Of a stretch of 64,000 nucleotides of DNA, positions 44,646 through 56,570 are shown in pieces; positions within the stretch are counted from its first letter, which is position 1, and every line of letters starts with the position of its first letter. This DNA comes from Prochilodus magdalenae (Eukaryota > Chordata > Actinopteri > Characiformes > Prochilodontidae). Location of the stretch: positions 497,501 to 561,500 of the forward strand of contig JAMWET010003419.1 of NCBI GenBank assembly GCA_024036415.1, written 5' to 3'. Both the position numbers and the translations under genes were made by a program. Under the pieces are notes generated by a model. That model worked only from the letters and a program-made list of their open reading frames with translations, was not told where the DNA came from and made no database searches.

Positions 44646-46039
44646 AGAACATAATGTTAGATGTTTAAATTCAGGGACCCCAAAACGATGTATTTCAGAT
44701 ATTCAGAGGGTCCCAGTTGTTAACTAGGGTGTCACAGAACCACCAGAATCCGTAAACAGATGTTGGTGCACTACTGGGATGTTTAAACGTATTTCTTATT
44801 TGCTCGTATTTGAATTATGAACATTAAAAGATTAAGACATTATTCATAATAGGAACCATAAAGTAAAACATCATGGGAGTGTGTATGACTCTAGTAGCAT
44901 ACTATTTGAAAGAAGCAGCAAAGGAAAAAAAAAACATTCCCTCAGTTTTCCTAATGGTTGCTGCACAAAGTGCAGGACACAGCAAAGTGCATCCCGGTGA
45001 AAAGACTGCAGAGTCCAAGCATCAGCTGTAAATCACCAGCAGTGCAAAAGGATACACATGCACACAGGCATAAGAAACGAGCAGGGCTTTGGAGGGAGTG
45101 CAAGCCAAAGTCAAAATCCTGGTAAGACCGGCATGGCAATCCTGACTGCAGATTCCCAAGAAACTACTGGGAGGACTTGTGTGAGCAGAAGCTAATACAT
45201 TACCAGGGAGGTGGAGCAACATTTCCCAAACCTTAGCAAAGGTATGCCAGCGCTGTTTCAGGCTCTGAATGTGGAAAGGGTTTAGCTACTGGTTTAGCTA
45301 AGGGTTTCACTTTCACAGCATTCTACATTACCGGTTCTGTTACCCCAACAAAGCTCTCAGATCCAAAGACTTCGTAATTATGACTTAGCAAAATGCTAAA
45401 TAAGACCATGTGACGGCAACACAAGCCTTGAGCTGATCTGTATCTGGCCAGCACACCTTAAGAGTGTGCTATTGTTCAGTGTAGCTGATGAGCACGGTTG
45501 GCGACACGGAAGGCCAAGGCGTCCTCGGGCCCCACAGGGAGGATCCGGCTCTGCTTGTTAGAGCAGGTTTCGACTACACTGCTCCTCTCTTAGGCTGACA
45601 TTTCCAATGGCATTGTCTGCGGAGAGACATGCTCGAACGGGGGGGGGGTGTTGGGGCGGTGGGGGGACCTGAACACCAGAGTTGCTTCCAGCGAGGTGAA
45701 CACTGCCGTCGGTGGTAAATGAGATCCCAAAGGGAGTGTGTGTGGGGAGACAGGCGGGGAGGGAGGAGAAGGAGGCAGCGGCATTATCTAGCCCGCTAAT
45801 GAACGATTGTCTAATTTCCATCAAAAGCAGTCAGGAGGCCTGGGCTGCCTCGGCTCTATCTCTCTCTAAACACTGTCACGATAAAGGAATGTTAAAAGAA
45901 AAGGAGGTGGGGTGGTGGTGGTGGTGGTGGTGGTTGGTTGGGTAAGAGCTGTCAAGAGGGGCACCATGGTCAGAAACGAGAGAGCCTGAGGAGGAGGGGG
46001 GAGGTGGAGGAAAAGTTCTCTATCCGTCTCTTGTTATCT
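44646..46039. other. Unique sequence with a (GGT)n patch
   Basis: A (GGT)n run lies at about 45903-45935 and a poly-G patch at about 45640-45665. The frames at 44951-45222 and 45558-45945 overlap on both strands and have no domain. No exon is supported. Confidence 0.4.
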
Positions 46040-46750
46040 TCTATTTCCTGAGCTCTGCCTGGCTACATGAATAATCTTAAAGTACAGACAATCGCACACC
46101 GCTGCTGAAGATAAAGCGCGAGTGACAAAATATCAACTTCATCCTTCCAAAGAGAAAACGGAGCGAAAGCCCCTCCAAAGCGGTTATTAGAATATCAGTA
46201 CAGGCAGTAATTAATTTCAACTTTAATTACTCGTGCTGTTCCCCGCCGATTAGATCGCAGGTCTGAGATGGGTTATTAAAACAGCTGGGAACTATACGGT
46301 GTGTAAATGTGTAAGAGGAAGAAAGAGTGTGTTCATTTCCTCAACTCCCTCTTAACCTGCTTGTTGAATGTTGCAATTACATTTAACCGCATAAAAAAAC
46401 GAGAGAGATGAAAAATCAGGCGAGCGGAGGGGAGCGGAGGGGAGCGGAGGGGAGCGCGGGCGCCGCAGAAAAAGGTTTGTTTGAAGAACGCTGACTGAGG
46501 CAGAAGAGATGACGGCGATACCATCAGGCTCAATGAGCGATGCTCAGGTTTTTGTTTCTTGAAGGTCAATAACAGTTTGGAATTAATATGGCTTTGTGAT
46601 ATCCAGGGAGCGCAGCATTAGTGGCACTCGCTCGGGGGATTTTTGCCCGGGATCTGAATCGGTTCTAGCAGGAAACTGATAAAAGGGGGCGTCTTCCCCT
46701 CTGCAAAGTCAATTTCTAAATCCGGGAGTCGGAATTAGAGTCTCAACTTC
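46040..46750. promoter_or_regulatory. Possible conserved non-coding element cluster
   Basis: Mixed, non-repetitive sequence with CAGTAATTAATTTCAACTTT and AATTACTCGTGC near 46206-46234 and CCGATTAGATCGCAGG near 46246. A small GCGGAGGGGA tandem (about four copies) lies at about 46420-46456. The block at about 46040-46290 is the most enhancer-like part. Unverified. Confidence 0.35.
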
Positions 46751-46989
46751 GTTATCGTCATTTGGAGTCAGTGGATAAACCAAACAAACCCCACAAAATT
46801 CTGCACCTTCGTCGTTGAAGGGGGTTTACGGAGGTACGTCACAGTTCGGAGGAAGTCCCTATACCATAAAGGAAAAAGAAACATGCGTTTTAATTTGTCT
46901 GTTTTTTTATAAATCATTTGAGCACAACAGTGTCCAGTTAGGGCAGGGCTTCCCTTCTTCTCCTTCTTCTCCTCAGGGCTCATCTATGT

Positions 46990-47400
46990 TTCACTAGACA
47001 GTATGAAGAAAAAACCAACTACACCAACATGCGAATGACTCAAGTCGGCTGCACATGTGACGTACGCCAGGATGGGCCTTATCACTGTACCAGACTGAGT
47101 GTATGGGGTCGTCCTATCGTTCACACCCTCCATCCTGACCGTGCTGTTGTATTGGTAGCCTCCTTTGCAAGCAAATGTATCCCTTAGAGAGGAGTTCGAA
47201 AGAAGTTTGAAGAGCTGGAGAGGGGTTGCATCGTAGGGCTCCAGGAAGTGGGATGGTCTTACCAACGCATTGTGCGCCATATCAGTCCTGTGGATATCAT
47301 AATAGCACACTGTTGGCAGCAGTGGATAAAAGAAGGCATACGCCAGTGACATAAAGGATCTGGGAGACCGATACAAACCACGGAGAGGGAGAACCAACAA
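46990..47400 (+). mobile_element. T1 element remnant with transposase N-terminus
   Basis: Read on the + strand, CTGTTGTATTGGTAGCCTCC leads into GGGCTCCAGGAAGTGGGATG, encoding GLQEVGWSYQRIVRH and, further on, HCWQQWIKEG and GSGRP, the first helix-turn-helix and hinge of a Tc1 transposase. A stop lies between WIKEG and GSGRP. The rest of the transposase is missing. The same segment, more decayed, is at 12791-13294 on the other strand. Confidence 0.72.
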
Positions 47401-48029
47401 AGTGAATGAGGGAATTTAGGCAATGGTCGCTATGTATATTTTATACTGGGTGGGTTTATGAAAGTGGCCAAACAATAGAGGAGTTAATCTGCAGCAGAAA
47501 AGACACTGTTAGCTAATTAGCTAGCTAACGGTAGCTATCCATCTCAAACAACTTCACAGTTACAAGTCTGTCCAAAGAGAATGAACTCCACATCAGTGAT
47601 GGTGAATAAGTCTGCTAACGTTAGCTATACAGCTACACTTCAAAACTAAAGAGCCCAGGCGAACATCTAAAACAACTGCAGGCCATACTCACCGTAGTTA
47701 AGGTCAATGTGCTTAATCCACTATATTAATAACACTGGGGAAAATGGCCTCTGATGAGACAACGGTGGAACCTTTTGGAAGACATGGCTTAAACATAAGA
47801 CCATCAAACCAGCAGTCTAATCTGGTGGTGGTAGTCTGACGGTCTAGTGCTACTGATTCTGCAGGACCTTTATGTCATCATTGATGGAACCATGAAATCT
47901 GCTCTCCATCAGAAAATACTGATAAAAATGTCCGTCCCTGCAGCATGCAAGTCCTGAAATCGGCAGTTCCTGCTCAAACACGCTCTGATGTAGCCGAATT
48001 CTGAAAAGGAGAGTGAGTCAACATTCACA
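47401..48029. other. Unique sequence
   Basis: CTAGCTAACGGTAGC near 47521 and CTAACGTTAGCTATACAGC near 47615 are small inverted repeats. No family recognised. Confidence 0.4.
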
Positions 48030-48305
48030 GAGCAATGTGAAAGCCTCATCGCACATTATCACAAACGTATGATTGCAACTGTTACTGTCAAGGGCGGCAC
48101 GGCCCGTTATTAGGTTTCGGAGGGAATATGGGTTTTGAATAAATCTTTATCTTTAAGGAATGGAATGAACATATAAATGTTGGATCATGTGTTTACTCGT
48201 CTTTATCTTAAATTGATCTGGATGATTTAGACATTTAAAAGCAACAAATTATCAGAAATAGAAGCAATTAAGTGAGGTGCAAATACTTTTTCACAGTACT
48301 ATACA
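48030..48305 (+). repeat. Interspersed repeat, probable 3' part of a Tc1-like element
   Basis: TGTTACTGTCAAGGGCGGCA and CCCGTTATTAGGTTTCGG near 48080, ending in GAGGTGCAAATACTTTTTCA then CAGTACTATA, is an arrangement I recall from fish DNA elements related to Tc1. No coding remains. Confidence 0.5.
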
Positions 48306-49454
48306 TATTGGCTCTGCCAGAAGCTGGTGAATGTCTGTCTCCGGGTCTCGTCAGTTCTGCATGGCTTTGTTTTAGCATGGGTGTCATTCTAATGCCTCTT
48401 CCTTTCACTAACTTTCAGCCCTGTACAGATCAGCACTGTGGGCGACGCCCCCACCAGCTAGGGTGGCCACGTGTCCGTTTTAAGGCCTGTCAGCACAGTA
48501 CTGGACGGACAGCTGTTAGTCCTCTTTTCGGGATGAACTAAATGTGTGTCATTGGCTCACGTCTGTGTCAAAAGACGTGCCTTGCATTTCATTGGTTTAC
48601 CTAGGTCATGTGACATTGTGACTTGGCTGCCGGCTAACAGCAGGTCAACTTTTTAAATGCTAGTGAATTAGTGAGCTCCCGTCTGACTTACGAATGTCAT
48701 CCAACCAGTCCACGAAGCAGACCCTCACAAAGTGACATTAACGGTAGCAGTGGGTCGGGTCAGCAGGTGCAGGGCAAGCCCTCAACACAGTAAATTAATG
48801 TTTATTAACCCAGAATGTAAAGTAATATAGCATCTGAGCGCACTATATGGGCTTTGTTTTGACAGATTATATTATTGTATGGAATTTAGACTTAGCAGAA
48901 TTAGTTGTTCATTTTAAGAGACCTGTTTTAATTTCCCTTATTTGCATATTTACCATTACACTTTAATAAAAAAAAAAATAAAGAAATAGTAATTCAAACT
49001 TTTCTGAAGACAAACGACACTGTATGAACTCTTTGCATTCACCTCAAGAGATGCTATTCCCTGTTCGAAGGTCAAGTGCAGCATTTATTTTCTTAAGACC
49101 AGTTCTGCCTGACTTGCCTGGTCCTCAAAACGATAGCAGGCCTTAGCATTAGCGACTGTCCACTCAGAAAGAAAGCAATTCCACAACAGAAACAGGTACT
49201 CCAAAACAGAGCGTCTGTAAGCTGGGATGATCTAAAAATCCTCTGAATGTGGGGTATCCTGCGGGAGATCTTGCCGAAGTGCTTTAAGAAGTCTTATTGA
49301 ATACACTACGGGAAGCATGCAGCTGCTAAGGATGGAAATACCAAGAAGCATCTTAAGAATAAGAGCGAATCCTGAGAAGAACAGCTTTAGGACATTAAAG
49401 AACTTTTCCATGACTGCTGAAGGCATATTGCGGATGGATTTTCTAATATTGCTG
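48306..49454. other. Unique sequence with possible old repeat
   Basis: AGGGTGGCCACGTGTCCG near 48461 resembles the end of a common fish DNA element but no partner end was found. An A run lies at 48969-48980. The - strand frame 49232-49462 has hydrophobic content but no recognised domain. Confidence 0.35.
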
Positions 49455-49621
49455 GTGTCCAAAGAAAAACATGTATCTCAATTTTTGTAGATTTTTACTT
49501 TTATGCCTCATTTGATGACATGAGCTGCCCTTTACACTGGGTGGAAATTTCATGAAGAACTGACCAACAGAAATGGCCCAAACTGCTTGGAAAGACGTCT
49601 GGTTCCATTGACTTCCATTCA
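49455..49621 (-). mobile_element. MITE M1 copy, truncated
   Basis: GTGTCCAAAGAAAAACATGT, then TTACTTTTATGCCTCATTTG, TTACACTGGGTGGAAATTTC and AAGACGTCTGGTTCCATTGA, then a stop near ACTTCCATTC. The distal third, including one terminal repeat, is missing. Confidence 0.75.
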
Positions 49622-49964
49622 AATAAATTCATTTAATCAAGTCATTTAGGAGCCTGTATTATAAATGTTATGATCTTGTTTTTGAGAGTTTAGTAATTAT
49701 TGAGTTCCTCCGTGTGAGTCTTGGTTCCTCTCAGTGTTCCTAATGCTCTTAGTGAGTTTATCCAGTGTTGGATCCTTTTGTGGAAGGATCCTCATGTTCA
49801 GTGTTCAACGTATGTGGTACCAGCACCTCTACAGTTTACTCTACGCTGTTCTTATCTAAACAGATGATTACAGGCACCATTGCTTTCTGCTAAAGAATGA
49901 CTACATTCATAATAAACATTACCTTATTGAATAAGCTTTTCCTTCTTCCACTCTTCCTCTTCAT
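49622..49964. other. Unique sequence
   Basis: Nothing recognised. Confidence 0.4.
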
Positions 49965-50740
49965 CTTAAGCCTCACCTCCTCTAAGTTTTTCCTCTCCCT
50001 ACTCTTAGGAAGTTCTTCCTTTTTAGTCTCACTTCCTCCAAACTTTTCCTTCTCCTGCTCCTATGAAGTTCTTCCTCATAGTCTCACTTCTTCCAAGCTT
50101 TCCTTCTCCTGCTCTTAGGAAGTTCTGCCTTTTTAGTCTTACTTCCTCTAAACCTTTCCTTCTCCTGCTCCTATGAAGTTCTTCCCTTTTAGTCTCTCTT
50201 CCTCTAAACTTTTCCTCCCCCTGCTCATAGGAAGTTCTTCCTTTTTAGTCTCACTTCCTCTAAACTTTCCTTCTCCTGCTCTTAGGAAGTTCTTCCTTTT
50301 TAGTCTCACTTCCTCTAAGCTTTCCTTCTCCTGGTCTTAGGAAGTTCTTCCTCATAGTCTCACTTCCTCTAAGCTTTCCTTCTCCTGCTCTTAGGAAGTT
50401 CTTCCTTTTTAGTCTCACTTCCTCTAAGCTTTCCTTCTCCTGCTCTTAGGAAGTTCTTCCTTTTTAGTCTCACTTCCTTCAAGTTTTCCTTCTCCTGGTC
50501 TTAGGAAGTTCTTCCTTTTTAGTCTCACTTCCTTCAAGTTTTCCTTCTTCTCGTCTTAGGAAGTTCTTTCTTTCTCCTGTTCTTAGGAAGTTCTTCCTTT
50601 TTAGTCTCACTTCCTCTAAGTTTTCCTTTATTTGGTCTTAGGAAGTTTTTTCTTTCTCCTGTTCTTAGGAAGTTCTACCTTTTAGTCTCACTTCCTCTAA
50701 ACCTTTCCTTCTCCTGCTCTTAGGATGTTCTCCCTTTTTA
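49965..50740. repeat. 55-bp pyrimidine-rich minisatellite, about 14 copies
   Basis: The unit includes CTTCCTTTTTAGTCTCACTT, then CCTCTAAGCTTTCCTTCTCC, then TGCTCTTAGGAAGTT. Copies vary in CTCATAG for TTTTTAG and in length (a shortened copy near 50565). Decay is stronger at both edges. Not coding. Confidence 0.9.
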
Positions 50741-51729
50741 TTCTCAGTGCCTATAAGCTTCTATTTCTCTTGCTCTCAGTGTTTCTTCTCTTTCTCATGG
50801 TCTTTTTCAGTCTGGATGTGTAGAGACCCTATTTCTTCCTATGTGTATTTCTTCCGTCTTGATTTCTCTCAGTGCTTTTTCTTTATGTTCTTAGAAAGTT
50901 CTTCTTGCCACTGTTGCTTTCGTTTTTATCATTAGGATCTAGACCTGTATTCCTGGAAAGCTGCTTTGGGACAATTGGCTGTATAGTAAATACCTCTCGC
51001 CTACTAAGAGTCATACTGCTTAGTGTAAGTGTTAACAGATAGGCCGTTTCAAGTCATTAGCTTCCCTCTTTGACTCCCCACTACTCGTCCATAAGAGAGC
51101 ATCTCTCTCAGACCATGTGGGGAAGGTGCATGGTTGGCCTCTCTCTCAGAGGGGTTCCTCCGGCCTCTCCGACTTCTACAACTGCTCAAGAGCTAGTCGA
51201 GCCAAAGCGCTGATCTTCACTCAGGAGCGGCCAACGTCCCGCTAAGCGTGTGTGCTGAGATGGTGGTTAGCCATTTGGAAACAGGCTTTGAAAAAACAAG
51301 GAAGGGTTCAGCAGTTTTTCCAAATTAGTTCCACAAAGCTGCTCTTACCCCGAGCGTACATGATTGATGGAGAATGCTATTGGCCTTTCCCTTTGCCATT
51401 TTCAACGCGGGATCATAATAGAAGCGGATTGGGCCAAGATTTGCGAGTTTGGCATGCTACAAATGCTACGTGTTGTTAACAGTCTGGGACTCAGCACGCG
51501 GCTCAAGGAACGCTCCACAGATCAGTCGCAGTGTGCCTTTGAAACTGGAATTCTGAAAAGTCGGTGTCAAAGTAGGCCTGAGTCGGAAAGCCCTGCGATA
51601 ACCCCAACCGAGACTACATAAACACCCAATATCTCTCTAATGCATGTGGTAAATAATGCCCGCCATCAGTGGGTAGGTGATGACGTCCATGTGAGTGGCA
51701 TGTCACTGTTTCGGAAATGAAAGGTCACT
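50741..51729. other. Unique sequence
   Basis: Residual pyrimidine-rich character to about 50930, then ordinary sequence. The two overlapping frames at 51252-51621 have no domain. Confidence 0.4.
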
Positions 51730-51849
51730 TAATATTTTAATTGGATTGCGATAAGGACGCTTGTATTGGCACTTTGATAAAAGCTTGCAATCCATCTTCT
51801 GATTTAAGTGTTATCTATATCGGAACTTATAAACCATCCGACTCCATCC

Positions 51850-51886
<37 letters not shown>

Positions 51887-52680
51887 CACCCACCCACCCA
51901 GAAAATGGACTATTTGGAGTGGGGAAATAGCATATGATGGAGGACAGGGATGGGGTTGGGTGGAGCCGTGCTGATTAAGTGATTGGAAGTGTTCTTCGGT
52001 CGCCCAAGTGCTTTCTTCAATCCGCCAGATAGCATCGTTCCCAGCCTTTATCTCTCTTCTTGAACTTCTTTTAAACACCCCCTCCCCGCCCCTCCCTCCC
52101 TGCGCACTCTCTTCATTACAAACTGTCTTCCCTCTTTGGCATCCACTTTCATTACTGAGGCTTATCACCTACATCTCCTTCTGTCACTGCTCTGAATGTG
52201 TGGCAGGAGTTTCGAGATTAGCCGCCCATGTGTGGCGGGAGTTTTTATATTAGAAAGCCTTCGAGCCCCTCTGTCCTGAGCCGCCGTAGGCCAAACATGC
52301 CACCCAAAAAAGGGACCAAACGGTTTATTTGTAGCTTGAATAAATTAATTAGCCGACCTGGGAGAGGTAGGCAACTCGCCGGGCCATTGTGTATCTGTTC
52401 TGCAATCCCACAGCAAATATCCAGACCACTCAGTCAAATAGCAAAGAACGCCTTGGAGTGCAATTTGCATACAGTATGTGAAGCACAGAAAAGGGAGGGT
52501 GGGTCTCTGATGGGGCTTTGATTGATGAGGAAGGAGATGCGCGGCGGCCTTATTAGACCTGGCTGGCTCTCGCTTTGTGGGATTTAAGGCAAACAGCTTA
52601 ACACAGCTGTGTATTAATGCACGGCGAGGAATCGGAACCCGTGCCTGACCTGCCATCAGATCTGCTGAGTACATAAATCA
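51730..52680. promoter_or_regulatory. Possible conserved non-coding element cluster
   Basis: Three evenly mixed segments: 51730-51840 (AGCTTGCAATCCATCTTCTG), 51970-52050 and 52200-52680. The last contains AATAAATTAATTAGCCGACC near 52338 and GGAGTGCAATTTGCATAC near 52455, where ATTTGCAT is an octamer (POU-type) core. A (CT)n run interrupts at 51853-51882. This is among the best candidates in the window for deeply conserved enhancers; unverified. Confidence 0.38.
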
Positions 52681-52691
52681 TACTCTTCATC

Positions 52692-52722
52692 AGAGAGAGA
52701 GAGAGAGAGAGAGAGAGGGAAA
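52692..52722. repeat. (GA)n microsatellite
   Basis: About 14 GA dinucleotides. Confidence 0.92.
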
Positions 52723-53299
52723 GGAGGACTGTCAAAGACAATACAGGAGGATAAGCATTACAGTCAGCTTACAAAGGCAGAAGCTAGTTTCTATGGTGGA
52801 TGCCAGCGACAGCTTCAGGATTTCAAAATGAGATTGGCGTCAGTCAGTCACGAAAATGCCTGAACTAACATCCATTTACTGTGGGGGCTCAAATAGAAGC
52901 GTATTAGCATTGCAAAAGGCATTACTAGCACACTTCAGTTCCCTAGCGCTCAAGTGAGCACAGCTGGCATCATCTTAACTTTTAATGCTGACTCCAGACT
53001 TGTGCCCTTCTGCTCTCCGTTACTTTTTAAAAGATGTATCCCAGTAGGCATTGTTCCCCTCTCACCACATGATAATGTGCCTTTTCAGCAACTAGCCATA
53101 GTGCCCCTCGCCAGGTTAATGATAACATCATAACATTGTGATATGAAAGCTGCCATAGAGCATTCATTCCGTATTTCAATTGTTCTCTGATGCAACATTG
53201 GTGGCAGTGAACACGCCCATTTACACCCTATAATTTGGTCCTAGAATAAAAAGAGCTGTTTTACCTTTTTGGGTGGGCTCATGAATAATCAGAGGAGCT
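52723..53299. other. Unique sequence
   Basis: Nothing recognised. Confidence 0.4.
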
Positions 53300-53490
53300 C
53301 TGCTCTGAGGAAGGACCACTTAGACATCTTTCCCACCAACAAAGGGCCAGCACTCGTACCAGAGCTGGTGCTGGTTCCCAGGATCCATCAAACGCGTTAA
53401 TAGAGACCCCTTTTCCGTTGGTTTAGGAGCCGAGCCATTACGTATGAGGACATGGGTGGTCCTTAGTCTGGAATCATAGTCTGGAGCCAG
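53300..53490. mobile_element. hAT-like repeat, copy 1 of a direct pair
   Basis: AAAGGGCCAGCACTCGTACC, GCTGGTGCTGGTTCCCAGGA, TTTTCCGTTGGTTTAGGAGC and GGACATGGGTGGTCC recur in the same order and orientation at 54325-54500. It resembles a common fish hAT-type element but only part is present. Confidence 0.6.
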
Positions 53491-53559
53491 TGCATGAGGG
53501 GAGCGAAGGCTATCTGTGTGGTCCATGCCCTCAGTAAGACTGCTAGTTACAAGAGGAAT

Positions 53560-54090
53560 GTGAAACCTTGCCTAGGCGCACCCTACAGTGTGTTGTTCTG
53601 CATAGCTGCAGACAAGTGCATCATCAACAGCACCTACAATGGACAGGAGAGCAACAGAACTGGACCTTGGGGCAATAGAAGAAGGTCACCTAGTACGGGG
53701 AGTCCTATATGGCCAGATGTGTACATTCCTTTTGCCTGGGGAAGAGATGTCACAAAGATGCACTGTGGGAAGAAGATAAGCTGAAGAAGGGCATGTCCTG
53801 AGCAATGTGCAGCTGGGAAACCCTAGGTACCAGTGAATGTCAGTTTGACACATGCTACCTACCTAAACATTGTAAATGGCATTGTACCAGGGACATCGCT
53901 TAATGACAGTGGCTTTAGTTGATGGCAGCAGCACCAGCACACATCCTACCACACTGCACACGTCGTTAAAGAAAACTCCCCAGATCTCAAACTGTTAAAG
54001 TGTGATGTGTTAGAACCTTACAGCTCTCAGGACAGATACTACAGAGCACCTACTGAGGTTCTGCAGAGTCCATGTATCAGAAGCTTACAC
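53560..54090 (+). pseudogene. Decayed Tc1/mariner transposase remnant (family T3)
   Basis: Frame fragments recall a transposase catalytic domain: AACTGGACCTTGGGGCAATA reads NWTLGQ with KKVT following; CACTGTGGGAAGAAG precedes; CCTACCACACTGCACACGTC reads CHTAHV, as in the usual NAPCHTAH block; CCCCAGATCTCAAACTG reads PDLKL, from SPDLNP. CTGCAGAGTCCATG corresponds to the terminal VESM segment. Several frameshifts and stops separate these. Sequence before 53600 (TGTGTGGTCCATGCCCTCAG) may be more of the same element. It is distinct from T1 and T2 and cannot be functional. Confidence 0.65.
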
Positions 54091-54324
54091 ACTTTTTAAG
54101 TAGTATAGATCAGTTTATACATAAGGAACCAAACGAGAGGCCCAGTCCACACCTGAGCATCATTACTGGCACCATGCTTGGTGGACAAAACAGAGTGATG
54201 ACCATTGATGAGGGCCACAGTGTCAGAAAAAAAGCCTGAAAGCAAAAGACTCCATACCACCATGAGGAAGAAACAATGAGAGGAAGCAAGACTCAGAAGG
54301 CCAAACTCTGTAAGACCATAAGGG

Positions 54325-54700
54325 AGGGTCACTCGGACCTCTCTCCAACAGCAAAGTGCCAGGGCTTGAGTTAGTGCTGGTTCCTAGGATCTATTGAACC
54401 CATTAGGAAGGAGCCTGTTTTCCACTGGTTTGGGAGCTGAGTGATTATGTATCTGGACGTGGGTGATCCTCAGTCCGGAAGCAGAGGTGGGCTGACCATT
54501 CATAAAAACAACATGGCGGAACATGTTCTTTCTCCAGCCGACCTCTGATGGGTCATTTTACTGCTGCTTTCTGTGTTTTCACTCCAGTTTTTTGGAAAAT
54601 GGTGGCTAAAACAACTTTACATGGTGATAGCAGGGTCATGCCCTTTTGCGTCATGGGTTCCACCGTTCCAGACCAGTGAGTTCTTGGGAAACAGCACAGA
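54325..54700. mobile_element. hAT-like repeat, copy 2 of a direct pair
   Basis: AGTGCCAGGGCTTGAGTTAG, GCTGGTTCCTAGGATC, TTTTCCACTGGTTTGGGAGC and GGACGTGGGTGATCC parallel 53300-53490, then continue with GAGGTGGGCTGACC and on to about 54680, which copy 1 lacks. Confidence 0.6.
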
Positions 54701-55465
54701 TTTTGCATCATTTTAATGAAATCATCATTTTAATCATCATTTTAATGAAAAAGAGCTATTAGAGGAACTAAGGGAAACCTAGCCCCCAAGTAGGACCACT
54801 AATACCAGGAACCCTTTAGGTTAGTGCTCATGTCATGGGGCTTGTACCCCGGTAACTACATGAAAATAACACACAACGATTGAGCTATTGCCAAGGTACA
54901 GGACTCAGGAATGGAGGTGTGAATCCACCACCAGATCTGTGAAGGTTAAAGGGTTTGAAAATGAATACTAAAGTTAGAGCGCCGGTGTAATGAGGGTCCC
55001 GTATCTTTTCCTTTACTGTACGCACCCCGAGTCAATAAAGACAACCCTATTTTCTAAACAGGATGGGACAAATGAGGTGATTCTGCTCAGATATGCTCTA
55101 GATGGAAGGCACACTGCCAGATTGTCTCGGCTTCCCTGTTTAAACAGAGGCAGAGATAAGATTCAGAGACAATAACAGAGTTGAGGCGATTGGCCTCCGC
55201 TTAGATCAGCAGACAGCAGACGTGGCAAGCTGACGAACCTCTAAAACACTCCGTCTTGCAGCAGCTTTCTCATGCAGATAAGGCAGGGCGTACACGGGGC
55301 ATGCATTTCCATAATTGTCTATCTGTTCGCTTGTACGAACAGTGCAGGACAGACTGCAGTAAGAAGCGATTAGGAAGAGCAACACTGACCTGTGCCCTTG
55401 CATTCCATAAGCAGTACTAAGGCTTTTTAATTCATAGCCATATTGCGGGAATTTGGGAATTTCCA
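54701..55465. other. Unique sequence
   Basis: A direct repeat of ATCATTTTAAT words at about 54710-54745. Nothing else recognised. Confidence 0.4.
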
Positions 55466-55530
55466 TTTTATTAGAAACACCTAAACTGTACTTTCACACA
55501 CCAGCCACTTTATTAGGAACACCTACACTT
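55466..55530 (-). repeat. Transposon-terminus doublet TTATTAGAAACACCT/TTATTAGGAACACCT
   Basis: TTTATTAGAAACACCTAAAC and CACTTTATTAGGAACACCT lie 40 bases apart in the same orientation, the inverse of the termini at 17949, 26846 and 59097. Confidence 0.55.
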
Positions 55531-55949
55531 ACAAGTTACAGATCACCCTTTCTTTTCCAGTCAAAAATGGGATGTTAATTTTTCAACCTCAAGAAAAAAA
55601 ACAGAAAACATTTATTTCACAGCGATTTACATCCACAGCTTACTAAAATGACATCTCAGCAGTACTTAGTGTGTCCACCCTTATGGACCTATATTACAGA
55701 TTCTATTTCCTTCTGGAGACTCACCTTCAGTTTTCCTAAGAGAGCTGCAGAGATATTTCTATCACACCTCCACAGTTCAGTCTAGAAAGTTGGTTCCATT
55801 TTCTGCTTCTCTCAAGTCCAAGTAATCCCAACCACAGACTCGTTGTATGTGTGTCGTTGTAACCAAGACCACTAGAGGCAAGTCCGAAAGTCAAGACCAA
55901 GACCTGGTAGTAGTTGAGTCAAGTCAAGTTCAAGAACAGGGTTTGAGAT

Positions 55950-56105
55950 CAGGACAAGACCAAAACCAGATTATGTTTTTTTTACTCACCATTTCATCCT
56001 TCTGGGTCGTGGAGGTGCTGGAGCCTATCCCAGCGATACATGAGCGGAAGGCAGGAAACACCCTGAACAGCCTGCCAGTCCATTGCAGAGTAAGTTTGTT
56101 TAAGT
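55950..56105. repeat. Unclassified fish interspersed repeat
   Basis: GGAGGTGCTGGAGCCTATCC, CAGCGATACATGAGCGGAAG, GCAGGAAACACCCTGAACAG and CTGCCAGTCCATTGCAGAG make up a block that I recall as common in fish genomes, probably retroelement-derived. The region just before it (55790-55950) is CAAGTC-rich, possibly a short tandem. Confidence 0.55.
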
Positions 56106-56410
56106 AGGGCATGTTTGAATTTTGGAACCAATTGATATCAACCCAGTTAAGCCGCCATGGAAAGGGTTCATTACGGCCAACAGACTTTTATTTACAAAAG
56201 CTTATTTTGCAGTTACCTCAGATGGAGGCATTACACTCGGGAAGCTGCTGTATGAGTTGATCACTGTAGTGTTCTCCTTGACAGGGTCCCTCAGAAAACA
56301 ATCCACCCCTTACAACTCCCTACACTGAGAGCTTAGATCACTCCTGTTCGAAGGAGCTTCTTTGGCTGCCTGTATCAATTAGAAGAGGCTTTGAAATTCT
56401 GCTGCTAGTA

Positions 56411-56570
56411 TTTCAGAATCAATCAGAATCAGAATCAGAAATACTTTATTGATCCCAGGGGGAAATTGCAGTTTTTACAGTAGCAACCATTTAGAAGCCC
56501 TTTTAGAACCATTTTAAGCCCTAAATAACTTTCCACAGACCAAACAATGCTCATTATACACACATCATCA
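56411..56570 (-). mobile_element. LINE 3'-end fragment with (TCAGAA)n-type tail
   Basis: AATCAGAATCAGAATCAGAA followed by ATACTTTATTGATCCCAGGGG and GAAATTGCAG is the inverse of a LINE tail ending in a short tandem. L2/RTE-type LINEs in fish end like this; the exact family is uncertain. No reverse transcriptase is present. Confidence 0.65.
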
